From the NCBI RefSeq assembly GCF_022605165.1, contig NC_063068.1, positions 2,294,001 to 2,358,000 of the forward strand: DNA of 64,000 bases. The letters run 5' to 3'. Positions within the stretch are counted from its first letter, which is position 1. Every line of letters starts with the position of its first letter. A program made the position numbers and the translations under genes. Below the pieces are notes generated by a model. The model searched no databases and had not been told where the DNA came from. It saw nothing but the letters and a program-made list of their open reading frames with translations. Of this stretch, positions 46,694-58,970 are shown piece by piece. This DNA comes from Purpureocillium takamizusanense. Lineage: Eukaryota; Ascomycota; Sordariomycetes; Hypocreales; Ophiocordycipitaceae.

Positions 46694-47726
46694 TACCCAG
46701 CATCCTCGCCTGCGTCAAGGCCGTCGTCCGTCCGTCCATCTGTCTGTCTGCTTCGAGGGCACCACCCGACTGCCTACCTTCATACCTACTCCCCCTCCCA
46801 ACGAGCCGCCGACTGTCGATGCACTGTGTGTGTCGCCCAGCTGACACCTACGGGTCACTAAGGTATTATTAACCCCTTATTCACACCCACGCAGCCGTCG
46901 TGACGAATGCTCCGGGCGCGAGCAATACACCTCTGACTTGACTTTTGGCGTACAGTTGCCTCTGCCTGGGCTGACCCGAGATGTGCCCCGAGGCATCACA
47001 GGGTAATGAATGATAGCGTACCACGACCCCGTCGCTGCTCTTCCCAGGGCGATCCGGCGGTCATCCATCGCCTTGACGAAAACGGGCTCCGCGCCATCGT
47101 GGGCAAGAGCTCGGCAGCAAGACCAGGCGGGCGAGTCAGTCGCTGGCTGCGTCATGGTGGCAGCACTGTCAGTAAACGTCGGCCGGCCTCCCGAACCTTG
47201 GCTTGGGGGCGCTGCGAGCACGAGGTGGTCTCCCGGCCGCAGACAGGGTCGCACCTGTGTCGCCATGGACTGTCCGCCTGACAGGCGCCGCCGCCCCTGG
47301 TCTGGTATGTCTGGGATGGGCCAAAATACCGGAGCACCGAGAGATGCGTACTGATGAGCCGTGCCGTCCCGTAGAGCACAAGCACAAGTATTTCCAGTAC
47401 CGCCCCAGCGCCGACTCGCTTGCACCCTCGGAGTGCCCTCGGAGTCGGGCGGGCGAGCAATCTGGCGCGCGACAGTGACAGTGAGCGAGTGAGCGAGCGA
47501 GCCATGGGCGCCGGCCGTTGGCACCACCAACCACCGCTCCCACCTACGCTACACGCGTCGTACTGACCACGGGGGCGGCAGCGGTGCATCCCTTCCCTTG
47601 CATCCTCGCGCTACGGAAGCACCACTTGCGCACATTCTTCTGTTTCTGGATGGTCTTTGCTGGCCCCAGTGCGAGGTGCCAGGTCCAGACGCGCACGTAC
47701 GGTATCTGGTTGCGCGCGCGCCGACG

Positions 47727-47790
47727 GTAAGTACATACAGTAGGACTATACCTAATTACCTACAAGGGACTACGTACGTACATAGGTAGG
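47727..47790. repeat. TAC-rich island
   Basis: Contains GTAAGTACATACAGTAGG, TACCTAATTACCTAC and CTACGTACGTACATAGGTAGG; same family as the other TAC islands. Confidence 0.65.
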
Positions 47791-49224
47791 GTCGGGCATC
47801 CTTGCTCCGTGTTACCGAGTGGGCGTCCAGTTTGAAGGCCTACCCGTTGCCCCAAGCTCCGCCGATCCAGCGCCCGCCCGCCCGACCCCAGTTTATCGCT
47901 TGACGGCCCCTCCCCCCTGGCGTCCTGGCATCTGGTTACGGGTAACGCTACTAATAAGTAATGCCCAGGCACGATGAATCAACAAGCTTTCCGCCGTCTT
48001 GGGCTGCAGCTTCCGCCTGCGGCCGCTGAGGCGCCGAGAGGTCGCGGGTTGCCCTGTCGCAAAGCCAAGTCGCGCAGAGATGGGCGACCACCCTTGGCAG
48101 CCCATCGATTGCCCGCACGTTCGCTCACCATTCGTTGGCAGATCGTGCCTCGACAAGAGTTGCGTCTGGGGAAGGACAAGACACCCGTCTGGTGGCGGTG
48201 GCTTTGCGCCCTCATCCACGCGTATTGCGGCTCGTTACATACCTGGCCCGGGCTCGTAGCAGCTTCATACACACTAATCTGGCGTCACTTTGGCGGCAAT
48301 GATGTTAGTCGAGCTGGCCCTCTTGCACCGTCATCAGTCAATGCTTGTACGTACAGCCAGGCCCGAGCCCGCCGAATCGGAGTACAAAACGCATGATGCC
48401 CACAGCTAGGACAGGGCCTCTGGCGAAAAGGGTCGCAGCAGGAGCAGGAGTACTGACTGTTGCAGAGCCCAACGCAGCAGAACAGGCATGGCATTGCGCA
48501 AAGTTTGCTGGTGAAGCACACGTTTCCACGATATGCACGGTGCGCCGTTGCAACGCTCTTCGAGGGGAATGGAGACAACGCCAAGAAGACCGTGGATCGC
48601 CTCGATGTGGCAGGTCAGCTGATAGGGGACGGCTTGGTGCAGGGTCCAGGCCTGGCCCTGGCTTTGCGTCGTCGACAGCATCAGCGCCTCCGCTCACAAC
48701 CATACATGGGCGTATTATCACAGCCGCGGACGGAGGTTCCCAGCAGATGGGGCGGTGGCATGAATGCAACGGAGGCATTTGCTCGCCCGTCATGCTTTCA
48801 TGCTTGCCCCGGCCGGCGTCACCAAGGCGGCCAGCAGCGTGCTCCCACTGTCTGTCTGTCTCTCGAAGCGAAGCGAACCCGACCCGCAGCCAGCACGTTG
48901 GCTGTTGTCAATCGCAGCATCAGCAGCATCAGCGTCGACCAAAACCCAAGGCCAAGCTCCAAGCCCACGCACGCCGAGACCGGGACCAGCTCGCCAAGAC
49001 GTCTGCGAGAATGGACTACTGCCGCTCCATTCCCGCCAAGATGCAGCCCATTGGCGGGCGCGGCAAGCCACAGGGCAGTGCATCTTTTGTTTGCCACTTT
49101 CGGTGCGGAGAAAGTAAGCTTGTTTTTGGGCCAAGAAGCCACGCGCCCAGCCCCCAGACAGAGAGAGTCCATGGCGTTCGCTGCCCGCCCGTGTCCTACG
49201 TGTGTATGTTGCGTCTGTGGCCGG

Positions 49225-49248
49225 CCAGCCAGCCAGCCAGCCAGCCAG
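49225..49248. repeat. (CCAG)n microsatellite
   Basis: Five to six CCAG units. Confidence 0.88.
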
Positions 49249-51300
49249 ATGGATCGATCGACCAAGACCGGGGCATGACACCGTCCAACAAAGATCCGAG
49301 AGACGTGGCGAGGTTCCAAAGGGGCCAGCCGCCCGACGTCGCTCCGCACAACGACGTTGCGTCTGCCGAAACCTTCGGGGCAGCACTTCCAAACCTTGAT
49401 TTGACTCGACCGTCCGCCGTCGACCAGACGCCTTCCCTCCCACTCTCCCACTCTCCCTCACTCCCTCCCATCCCTCCTGGCTCGCGGGCATGACGGATGA
49501 TGCGGCAGCATCGAACGCGCCCTCTGTTCTGACCAGCAGCGAGGCATTAATTCCACCTCTCTCAAGCGGGCCCCAGACTCACCTCCCGGGAGGATACCCA
49601 TGGTCATGCTATAATGCATGTGCCCTGACTCCGGTGGGACTCGTCCCGCCGGGTGCGTGCTTTTGAGTTGCTTGGCAGCGGCAGCAACAGAGGCTGCCAT
49701 GAGAAACTCATGCCCAGGAACACGTCCGAGCTGGACGCCAATGTCCCGACAGCTGCATGGCACGGCTTGCTCCTGGGCAAGGCACATACATGCAGGGTTA
49801 TGGTGAGGCGCCCGTCTCATAAACATCGCCCTGGCATCTCTGGGACCCGTGACTTGGGACATGCAAGATGTAGCACAAGCCCCTCCCCCCTTCCTACGTC
49901 TTGTCGGCCAGATCAAAGTGGCGGACCGTCGTACGACGTTGGTACGGTGTGCGTGACCCCCCCTCGCTCGGGCTGCTGCTTGCTCTGACTTGAAGAAGAG
50001 GCCAACGGTGCCTAAACATGGCACAGACTAACAAGTTGCAACCTCATATACATACGGCACCGTCCGCGCACCCTGTCCTCTAGCGGCGTCCTTCGGGTCA
50101 TATGTCGTTCCGTTATCTGCAACAGACGAGCTTGATTCATCTTCAATGCGTTTGTGCGGCGCTCATCTGACTTTCAGAGAGAGCCTCCTGCTACTGCTAC
50201 GGACAGAAGCCCGCGCTGCTCCGGATCAAATCCTCCGACACGACGAAAGAGGTTGGGGAATAGTACGGCTTCGTATCGCAGGAATCTGTCTGCTTGTAGC
50301 CAGATCAGATCATCGTGAACAAAAGCGCCCGTCTTGTCTTTTCATGCGCAAGTCTGGAATCTGGCCCGACCCCGTCAGGTCCAGGAGGGAGCATAGGCAG
50401 CAAATGTCAACAAGAAATACAGGTCGGACATGCAGCTCCTACTCGTTGGTGCCCGCAGCTGATAATCTATCTTGTCACACGCATGGCCCGTCGTGTAGAT
50501 GGAGCTCTCATACGACATGAACACTTAGAAACGGGGAGTATCAGCCCGAGGGGAGGCTGGGAAGTCTCGCTGCTGCGAGGGATGCGCCCGGCGTTGGCAG
50601 CCTTGCAGTCGATGTCGATGTCTTGCAAGGGATGGTGTCGGTTCTATGCTCTTCCTCATCCGCCTACGGCACCAGTGTGTCTTTTCATGACATGGGCATG
50701 GTGTTGTAGACGCTGCAGCATCCAGCCTCCTCGCTCATGAGTAGAGGGCAGGCGCTGCTGCGAATCGAAACGAGAAAGTCGAGACCGCCCGACCACACCC
50801 TTGACAAGCAGAACGTGATCGAGGCCGTAGAGGGGGGTTGTTTGCCCTCCTCGAACGGACTTGCTTAGCCTCGAGTGCATGTATGGGAAGGGAAGCCGGT
50901 CCCGATTCATAGGGTGACCCAAGGCACGTTCCCGCAAGCATGTCTTCCGTCATCACGAAGTGCCGCCGCTGCGTATCCCAAGGCACTTTGCCCGAGCGGT
51001 CTGCGTCTCCATCTCCATTCTCTCCGAGAGCCAGATCCATGGACCACCTCGCACCGCTCGCAGGCGTGGAGCGCAGAATCTACGTACGCACGCCCCCTCC
51101 GTAGAACGTACGGACGTGCGCGACTCTAATGATGCTCAGACACATTGACACACGTAAAGACACAGACCCTCGTTAGCTAGCTGGGTGCTCAGTTACGCCG
51201 TACCCTTACGACAGTCAAGAGGGGCCGGCTGTTATTAATACTACAACCTTACGTACTTCGTGACGATTCTCGCCTTTTCTTGTCCGTCTGTGCGAATGCG

Positions 51301-51379
51301 ACGACTGACGACGACGACGACGACGACGACGATGATGACGACAATGACGACGATGACGACAATGACGACAATGACGACA
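51301..51379. repeat. GAC/GAT/AAT trinucleotide array
   Basis: A 79-bp imperfect array of ACGACGACG, GATGATGACGAC and AATGACGAC units in the spacer. Confidence 0.88.
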
Positions 51380-52949
51380 CGGCCTTTTCCGTTCCAACCA
51401 GGAGTGCTAGTACCGTGGCTCTGACCTGCCCCGGCGGTGGCACCCGCCTTTGATTTTATTTCCTCATGTTGGTCTTATTCTGAATCCAAGCCGTTATCCC
51501 TTGGTGCCGTGATGGTATCTTGGCCTCCCCCGAGAACTCTCTGTGTTTGAGGTCCTGGTGCATCCCCCCCCTCCTCTCCTGCTCTCTCCCCCTCTTGACT
51601 CTCCCCCGTTGGCTCCGCTCACTCTCTGCTCCTTCCCCTTCCCACCTCCAACCCCTATTCTCTCCTCACCCTCCCCTTTTCTTCGTCGTCATCGGCACAC
51701 GCAGGAATAAAGTGGGCGAAACGTGGCAACGTCGCGACTCGAGCTGTGCTTCAGAGAATCAAAAAGGACCATCTCCTCCTCCACCTCCTCTCCTCCTCCA
51801 CGGGCCACAACCTGCACGGCGGTAGCTCAGGAGGAAAGTGATGGGCTGCTTTATGGAAGTGGAAAAAGGTAAGAGGGAGGGAAGTGTCGGCAAGCACAAG
51901 CATAGCGTCGGGCTCAAGAGTACTCATACGCCGTGGGCGCTGCGGCGGACAAAATCGCGGTGGGAATGCGCAACGCTCTGCCTCTCATCAACCGGCCGAC
52001 CATGGCGAGAAAGAACTTCGTAGTCTTTGCAGCGTCGCCTCCGGGGGGACCAGGCATGTTTGTATGTTTGTGCCGCGCAACAAGATACCCTCTCGTCGAC
52101 GTACACCTATATCTGCCTATATGCTCTGCATACACTCGCGCGCACGTCGAGCCCTCGCCATCCACCTCCCCGTCGCCACTCTCTCACCGCGTCCCTTGCC
52201 ACACCGACATAGGAATGACAGCATAATCACTCTCGTCCTGACCTAACTCGTTGCCTTCATGGCATTTATCACCTCGTCTCGACGAGCCCCTCACCGTCGA
52301 TTTCCTGAGGCACGACAATAGTCGTCTACGTCTCCGCTACTCGCATCGAGCCATCTTCCGCCATCCACAAGCACCGACTTCACCACACTCAGTGTCGCCC
52401 GCGGCCACAGAAGTAGCGTAAGGGCCTGGCTTTGTGAAAGCACCCTCTTGACCCTCGATAATCATAGACAGCCTATCGCCGGACGGATTGGAAAGCCAGA
52501 CGGGAACACCTGCCCGAGGGACAGCATTCTTGATTGCTCTGTCGTGCCATATATGCCTGTCTTGGATGCAACAGCTTCCCCCTCGGTATGCTCTTTGTCA
52601 AAAAAGGGGGGAGTTGGGTTCCAACCCCAATGTGCCAGCCCATTGTATGCCCGAAGAGGGCCATGCTCAAAAACGGGCGACCAATCGCCGCGAAGAAAAA
52701 GCCAGAAGGAGCTCGGATGGTGCGAGCCTGGCCGTGATTATCGAGAAAAATAAAAAAGAAAAGTGTAGAACCGTGTCATCGTGAACATAGTTGGTATGAT
52801 GTCGAGGGCGCCGCCTCCAATCGTGCGAGACACGCGTTCCGTGGCCCAGCCGCCGGATAGCCTAGCCATGGCGGGCCAGACATTGCCACCCAAAGAGGGG
52901 CCAAAAAAACCGCCCCATGCCTCCAGAACGCCTTGCATGCAAATTGGTA

Positions 52950-54026
52950 TTATACAGAACCGAGTCGTAGAAGAGCCTCGACGGCCTCGCGCTCCTGGGC
53001 ATCGGGTGTGCCGCTTAGGACAGCGAGGTCGAGGTTTGCCGGTTGTGGTGGTGGGCGCGCCATGCCCGAGCTCACGGAAAATGTTCGCAGTCCACCGGGG
53101 AGAGCAAAGTTGGGAGATCGAAGAGCACCGCTTGATTGAGCGGCGGCCATGTTCGGATACGACTCGGCTCGGAGAGCCGCAGCGCCCATGGCCGCCCAGT
53201 CCTCATCGTCAGTCACATCCTCGGGGTCGTCGTTCATGGCCACGTCGTCGTCTGGTGCTTCCGAGCACGACGCTGACGCGGAACCGTCCAGGGACATCTT
53301 GTCCGCCTCCGTCTCCATCATGTGGACGTCGTCGTGTTCGTCGTCGTTGGAGAAGTGTACCGACTCCTCGCCCACGGACGCGGAGACATTGAGGCGGGCC
53401 CAGTCCTGGCCCCTTGGGCCAACCTTGGAGATGGGAATGGCTGCGCCGGCCGAGGGTGGCGGGGTGCCTTGGCGGTCGCGCGAGGCGAACCCCCGCCGGC
53501 GGGCATCCCACCGCCCCCATCCTACCTTGTCGAACTCGACGTCTCCTTCCAAGCCTCCTCCCTCTCCCCCTCGTCCCTCCAGGGCGCCCACAACCAATCG
53601 ACGAGCCTTTGTCGGCGGGATACCCGAAAAGCCCGGTACCGACGTCGTCAGGTAGCCCATGATGTGCCGTATCGCCAGAGGACCGTGGTTGAGCAGGATC
53701 TCTGGGAGGTGGTACTTGGCCAGGAGGGCGCTGGTGATGGCGCCCGAGGCCTCGTGGGTGGTCGCGGGGGATGTTGACCGCTCATGGATGTCGGGGTGGT
53801 CGTGCAGGTCCAAGTCGGAGTCGATGGGCTCGAGCTTGGCCTTTTGCAACTGGGCCTTGAGGCCATGAGCGGGCAGGGCCGGAGAGATGGAGTTGGGGGG
53901 AGTCGGGAGGGTATGAGAACGCGCCACAGTCGCCGGGCCGCTCCGATCCGCTACAACAGCTAAGTTGTCTCGGTTCGAGGAGGCGGCCTTGGGGATGTCA
54001 CGAGCAGCCGATGCCAGAGAAGCCAT
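52950..54026 (-). CDS. stb3: STB3-like Sin3-binding protein
   Basis: An intronless frame of 358 residues. The conserved block of the fungal Sin3-binding (STB3) family lies at about residues 97-150: ITSALLAKYHLPEILLNHGP, then IRHIMGYLTTSVPGFS and a segment ending KARRLVVGALE. An upstream RSHTLPTPPNSISPALP motif (36-52) is also typical. The remainder is disordered, with an acidic stretch (DDDVAMNDDPEDVTDDEDW) and a C-terminal helix (AQEREAVEALLRLGSV). In yeast Stb3 binds ribosomal-RNA-processing promoter elements and recruits the Sin3/Rpd3 deacetylase, so this is probably a nuclear growth-linked repressor. The ATG at 54026 is the first in the frame, and length is normal for ascomycete members. 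Confidence 0.9.
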   Translation of the reverse strand: MASLASAARDIPKAASSNRDNLAVVADRSGPATVARSHTLPTPPNSISPALPAHGLKAQLQKAKLEPIDSDLDLHDHPDIHERSTSPATTHEASGAITSALLAKYHLPEILLNHGPLAIRHIMGYLTTSVPGFSGIPPTKARRLVVGALEGRGGEGGGLEGDVEFDKVGWGRWDARRRGFASRDRQGTPPPSAGAAIPISKVGPRGQDWARLNVSASVGEESVHFSNDDEHDDVHMMETEADKMSLDGSASASCSEAPDDDVAMNDDPEDVTDDEDWAAMGAAALRAESYPNMAAAQSSGALRSPNFALPGGLRTFSVSSGMARPPPQPANLDLAVLSGTPDAQEREAVEALLRLGSV

Positions 54027-54138
54027 GTTTGCGTTGTTTGGTTGCGATGTGCTTCAGAGAAGTGGTCTGTGGGGCAAAGATTCGTGTCAGCGGGAAGAGG
54101 CGTCGTGGTCGTCGTCAGAAAGTGCATGTGTTTCGTAT

Positions 54139-54170
54139 ATGTGTGTGTGTGAGAGAGAGAGAGCGCGCGT
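54139..54170. repeat. (GT)n(GA)n compound dinucleotide repeat
   Basis: GT units followed by GA and GC dinucleotides, about 110-145 nt upstream of the STB3-like start codon. Confidence 0.85.
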
Positions 54171-55994
54171 ATGTGTATGCGATGTGGCCGCGACGAGCGA
54201 CGAAAGCAAAGATGTTGACGACGCGTTTGCGATGCAGCCTTTCGTCTGAAGCGAAGCGTCGCCGCCGCACGTCGTCGTTGACTCACTCACACACGGGGCA
54301 ACGGGCGGAGGATGCGACGCTGAGGTACGTACCTGACGCAATGCTGGAGCCGCGGCGAGACGACTGGGTTGCAGACGGACGGCTACTTGGGTCAAAGCAA
54401 GAGATAGCAAGGCTGGCAGAGCTGGCGGCGTGATCCTCTGGGACTGTGACGGGTGATTCTCGATGGGAATCGTGCAGGTTTGTTTGCGTTGTTGATTTTG
54501 GGTTGAAAGGAGAAGAAAGGAAGGGAAGGGGAGAGGCGCGCCCGACGGGCTGTAAGTACTGTGCCGCCCGTAGCGAGTGTAGGTACTGTAGGTACCTATT
54601 TGGTACACGCCCGCTTGCCCGCCCCCATATGCCTTCCCGTGTTGGGAACCTGTGTGTGTGCGTGTGCCGACGAGTGTGTCACTGACTGGCTGACTTCTTG
54701 CTGCTGGCGCTGGTGCTGGTACCTTGGTAAGGCACAGTACACTGTACCTCGGGGCAGGCATGGAGGCCTTCCTGTCCGAGGTTGGGTGTGCCCGGGTGTG
54801 TGTCTGGGGCCGCTAACCGCTATTGTTACGGGGGCTTGAAGGGGGCGACCGCCCTGGCTGGAGTGAGTTTGTGGGTGGTGCAAGTACCTTGTCTTGCTGG
54901 AGTACTTTGCGTTTGGGAGGGGTGCCTTCCGTGCCGGCCGGTCAGGTACACACGAGTACAGCTTGCCCAACCAGCCGGTGGCCTGGAGATACCTGCAGGC
55001 GCGCCCAAGCTAGCAAGGCTGCAAGGTTCCTGGGCGAGGATGGCGTGGCGTGCGCGAGTCCTGCTTTCTCCCTTATCTAGGGGGCCGTCGCGTCCACGCT
55101 GAGGCGGCGGCGGCGGCGTTGATGGTGGTGCTCTCGACCTGCCGAACCCGAAGACGGCCGACCCGATGGTCACTGACACACTCGCTCGCATCACATCGAA
55201 ATATACAGGTAGGTACAGCTGAAGCAGCGCCTCCCTACGCACTGTGCCTCATTCTGGATCAGCCCCTACCTGCCAAGTGACGACCACCTGGCTGGCCTGG
55301 CTGATTTGCGTCTCACCTCACCTCGCCTCGCCTGGCCTCATATCTGTCGGAGTCTGTCAGCCGGGGGCACGACGGGAAAGAAGGCAGGCAGATGGAAGGA
55401 TTGCCATGGAGGGAGGCACAGGCAGGCAGGCATGGCGGTTTGTCAGCGCGCGCGCTTGTACCTCGCCTTGGATAGGTAGTACCTTAGCCGACCACGGATG
55501 CCCTCTTTCACCCTCGCAATCCCGCCCGGCACCAAGGACTGCTACTGTGCTACAGCGACTGCGGTAGAGCACCGCTGGTCCAGCCCAACACGCGGGTGAG
55601 ATGAATAGTACCCATTCCCAGACTCGAAGCAGCCGCCCACCGTGAATGACGGGAGTGGTCATAGCGAGGTTCGCGGTGATGCTGATGGCCGGCCAGGATG
55701 CGCCCACACCCTCCCCAGCGTCCGGTTTGGTTCCAAGACGCGAGCGCCGTGCTCCTGTCCTCTTCACACGAGAGTGGGAAGGAGCGAGCGTGCGAGCGTG
55801 CGCGATGCGGGCGCCGCCTCCATTCGCGCTCTTGCCTGGCGACGTCACTGCGCACACGCCCGGCCACCAGCGAGGGAGGAGTGACGCAGCTCATTGGGCG
55901 AGCTCGGCATCTTGTGACTCGCGCCGATAAGCCCAAAGCAGGTGCGGGCGGCCATGGCGCTTTCTGTCCGCGTCGCGCACTCGCGCACGCACGC

Positions 55995-56029
55995 AGCCAT
56001 GAGCCATGAGCCACGAGCCACGAGCCACG
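55995..56029. repeat. Heptamer tandem repeat (AGCCAYG)
   Basis: About five copies of AGCCATG or AGCCACG in tandem. Confidence 0.88.
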
Positions 56030-58909
56030 GCAACTGCAACTGGTCGCCATGGCCATGGAAGGAGAGAACGTTGTTCCTTGGAAGAGTCACAGCAGCCATT
56101 CACGTCCGCTCATCGGTCAATCCGTCCAACCCTCACCCTACCCTCCCACCCTGCCATCCTACCTCCTGCCTCCCTCCCTCCCTCCCTCCTCCCATCCATC
56201 TATTCTACTGTTCAAATGTATCCATCCATCCGGCCTTTGTGTCCCGTGCCCTCCTCCCCTTCTCAAAGCGCGCCTGTGCGGCCCTATCGCAGCAGCAGCA
56301 GCACCCGCAGCAGCAGTAAGATAAAGAGGACGGACGTTGCTGGCTTGGCTGACTCTCTGGCTGAGTACACTCGTTCCCAAAGCCCTCATCGGTGGGCGGG
56401 CCCCGTGCACTGCATACACTTGTGCGCACACGCACGCACTCGAAACTGCGTAATGAATTCAAAATGCAAGTCTGTTGCCGACGCGATCGCGATGGCGTTG
56501 CGTGGCGGGGTCTGCCCCCGTCGGAGCATATCGGCCACGGCTTCGACAACGTGCCCCCGTCTAGAAGCCGCATGGCCTTGGCTTGGTGCTTGTACTGCGT
56601 ACGTACCTGTACTATTTGCGGGGCCTTTGCATCGTCTTCCCGAGTCTGGGGGTGGAACCCGCTGGCGAGCCGTCGAGATCTCCTCTCTGACTCCGTACCT
56701 CTATCTCCGCTCCTGTCGGGATCATCAGGGCCCGGCGCGTCATTACCCTGCCCTAGCGTCCACACGCGCGACGCGGCCGATATAATTCGATACGCCCGAA
56801 CAAAGCTGTTTGCGCTTGGGTACACGTATTTTGATGTTGTCGTTACTATCATCTGTTTTGTATTTATCAATATTTCGCGCGCCCGCGCCCGCGCGACAGA
56901 ACGCCGCCGCCCATGTTGGATGGCAGGGGGCACTGGCGCCCCTTCTCACGCATACCGGTTTCAGGATGCCGAGGGTGGATGGCACGGCTCCCGGAGTGCG
57001 TGTTGCGTCTTGCCTCTCTGTTTGAGGCGGGCCGCCGTGCCAGCCAGCGCATCGGACAGATAAGCTAACTGACCCAGCAGCGGCCGCGACCAGTTTCACG
57101 GGTAGTCATGGTCTTTTTAAGGACGCGATGATTGTCTTTCGTAATGCTCCCAGCCGCGAAGCTACGAATTTGACATGGAACGGGCAAGATTATCAATGCG
57201 CATGCTCTCCAGATTGGTGAACATAATAAGAAGGCGACCCGGATGGCGGCCATGCGCTTCATCAAGAGCTGTCCGAGGTGCTGTGCATAGTGTGTGTATG
57301 TGCATGTGTCTGAGTGGGCAGTGACGGAACGGCACAACACTGACGAACCCCCGGAACTATCGAGAGCCATCGACATGAACCCAGCATCTTCCCTCGTCGC
57401 CTGGGCCCTTGCTGGTCTCGGCGCCAGCCGTCCTACCCAGTCCTTGTGGATTGACGGGTTAAGTCGGCGGCGACCATCCGTGTTTAGAGGCAGCACCACG
57501 CAGGCTACTTACACCCTCGTTTCGCGCTCTCTAGACGTGTGAGCCCAGCGAAAACGCCTGCTGGGTCCATCCTCCCGACTCGTGCGAGCCGAAGCGCGTC
57601 TATTGCGCTCGTGATATGCCAGTACGCACGCCATGATCTATCCCTCCCACGCCCCTCCTCCCCATTCCATTCGCCTCGTATATACTACCTCGACGACAAT
57701 GTTTCGAGGAGGCGCTCCCGGGCTGTGCGGTGGGCTTGGCCACTGCTGACACCATGGTGCCGCCTCGGCAACCTTTCCCCCCCTCTCTATAGTGTCACCA
57801 GCGCGACGACGGCTGTCGGGCTAGTCGGGCCATGAGGCAGGCAGAGTGCTCCACTGAGATGGCGATGGAGGATTGCTCCCTCATCGGCGTAGGTGCAGAT
57901 GAGTTCCCGTTTTAGGAGGGAGGAGGGGGGCGGCGCGAGACGTTCGGTAGGGTAAAAAGTTGGGTTCGCGTACGAAGGAAGTACTTCGGTATGCGGTATA
58001 CGAATTGGACGCCGAACGGACCAGACGTGCGATGCATTTAGATGGATGCATGTTGCTGCTTCAATAAAGGATCGGAGGTGCGCGAGAGCATAGGTTGGTC
58101 ATGGAGTAGTAGTACGCGTACTACATCTCATGATCTCTTCCTGTGTGCCAGCTATAGAGAGTTTGCCGCAGCCGTCGTCACCCACATGCCTTATACAGGC
58201 CCAGTCATTCGCCTCCATCATCAGTGGAGCTGGTTCCCTTTTGCTGTTTATGGCTCAACACCAACAATCCTACATACATTACATACAAATCACTTCGTAC
58301 TACAAAAAGTTGTCAAGTTTAATTTAGTCGCAGAGTTGACTCGCGTCGATCAACCAACCACTCGCACCTCGTGGCTTCCCTGTGGTCGTGTAAGCGCCAT
58401 GAAGCAGATGGACCGGACATGATGCTTCCCCAGCGGGTGGACCCTTTCCCTCTCCGTCTCCCAATGCATCTCGTTGCAGCATCGTTCAATCCAGCCCAGC
58501 GCAGAGCAAGCCGGGAACAAGACCATTCGTTCGTACGGAACTGGGAGTGTAGTACTGTAAGTAGTTGTTTGTTTGGTACTGCAAACTAGACGTCATTGTT
58601 GCCATGCCTGCCGCCGGGTTCCTTTCTCTGTTTGCTTGCTGGTCCAAGGCAGACCTGCCGCCGCGCCCGGGGCTGGGTAAGGTCGCACGACGGGTCGCCC
58701 GGCCCTGCTTTGCCCTCCCCCCCTGGCGTTTGATGCATCGACGAGTTTGAGTTGTCCACGATGCTCCGCTGTAGTCCTACTTATTGGTCTCTGGACGGTC
58801 CTGTACCTACCTTGTGCACGTACGTATGTGCGGCACATCCATGACTACCTTGCTACAGGACCCAGGGGCTTGACCTAATTGCGATCCGGGTATTCGTAGT
58901 CGTGACGTC

Positions 58910-58970
58910 AAGGTACTACGAAGTAGGTAGGTAGGTGCCTTAGCAGGCGACTTGTAGGTTAGTAGTTTGT
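58910..58970. repeat. TAC-rich island
   Basis: Contains AAGGTACTACGAAGTAGG, (TAGG)n, and TTGTAGGTTAGTAG; same family as the other TAC islands. Confidence 0.65.

Larger units (their letters stand above)
46041..52949. other. 6.9-kb spacer upstream of pacC
   Basis: Contains the pacC promoter (with the GCCAAG cluster) and then no gene I can support. The 382-codon plus-strand frame at 48345-49493 has no domain and an equally long open frame on the other strand (48790-49491). Simple repeats are at 46665-46693 (CCATG), 49225-49248 (CCAG) and 51301-51379 (GAC/GAT/AAT), and a TAC island at 47727-47790. A pyrimidine-rich tract at about 51545-51690 looks like a gene leader, but no gene follows. Confidence 0.55.

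Noticed and set aside
48345..49493. 382-codon plus-strand frame
   Set aside because: No recognisable domain, contains the CCAG microsatellite, and 48790-49491 on the minus strand is equally open.
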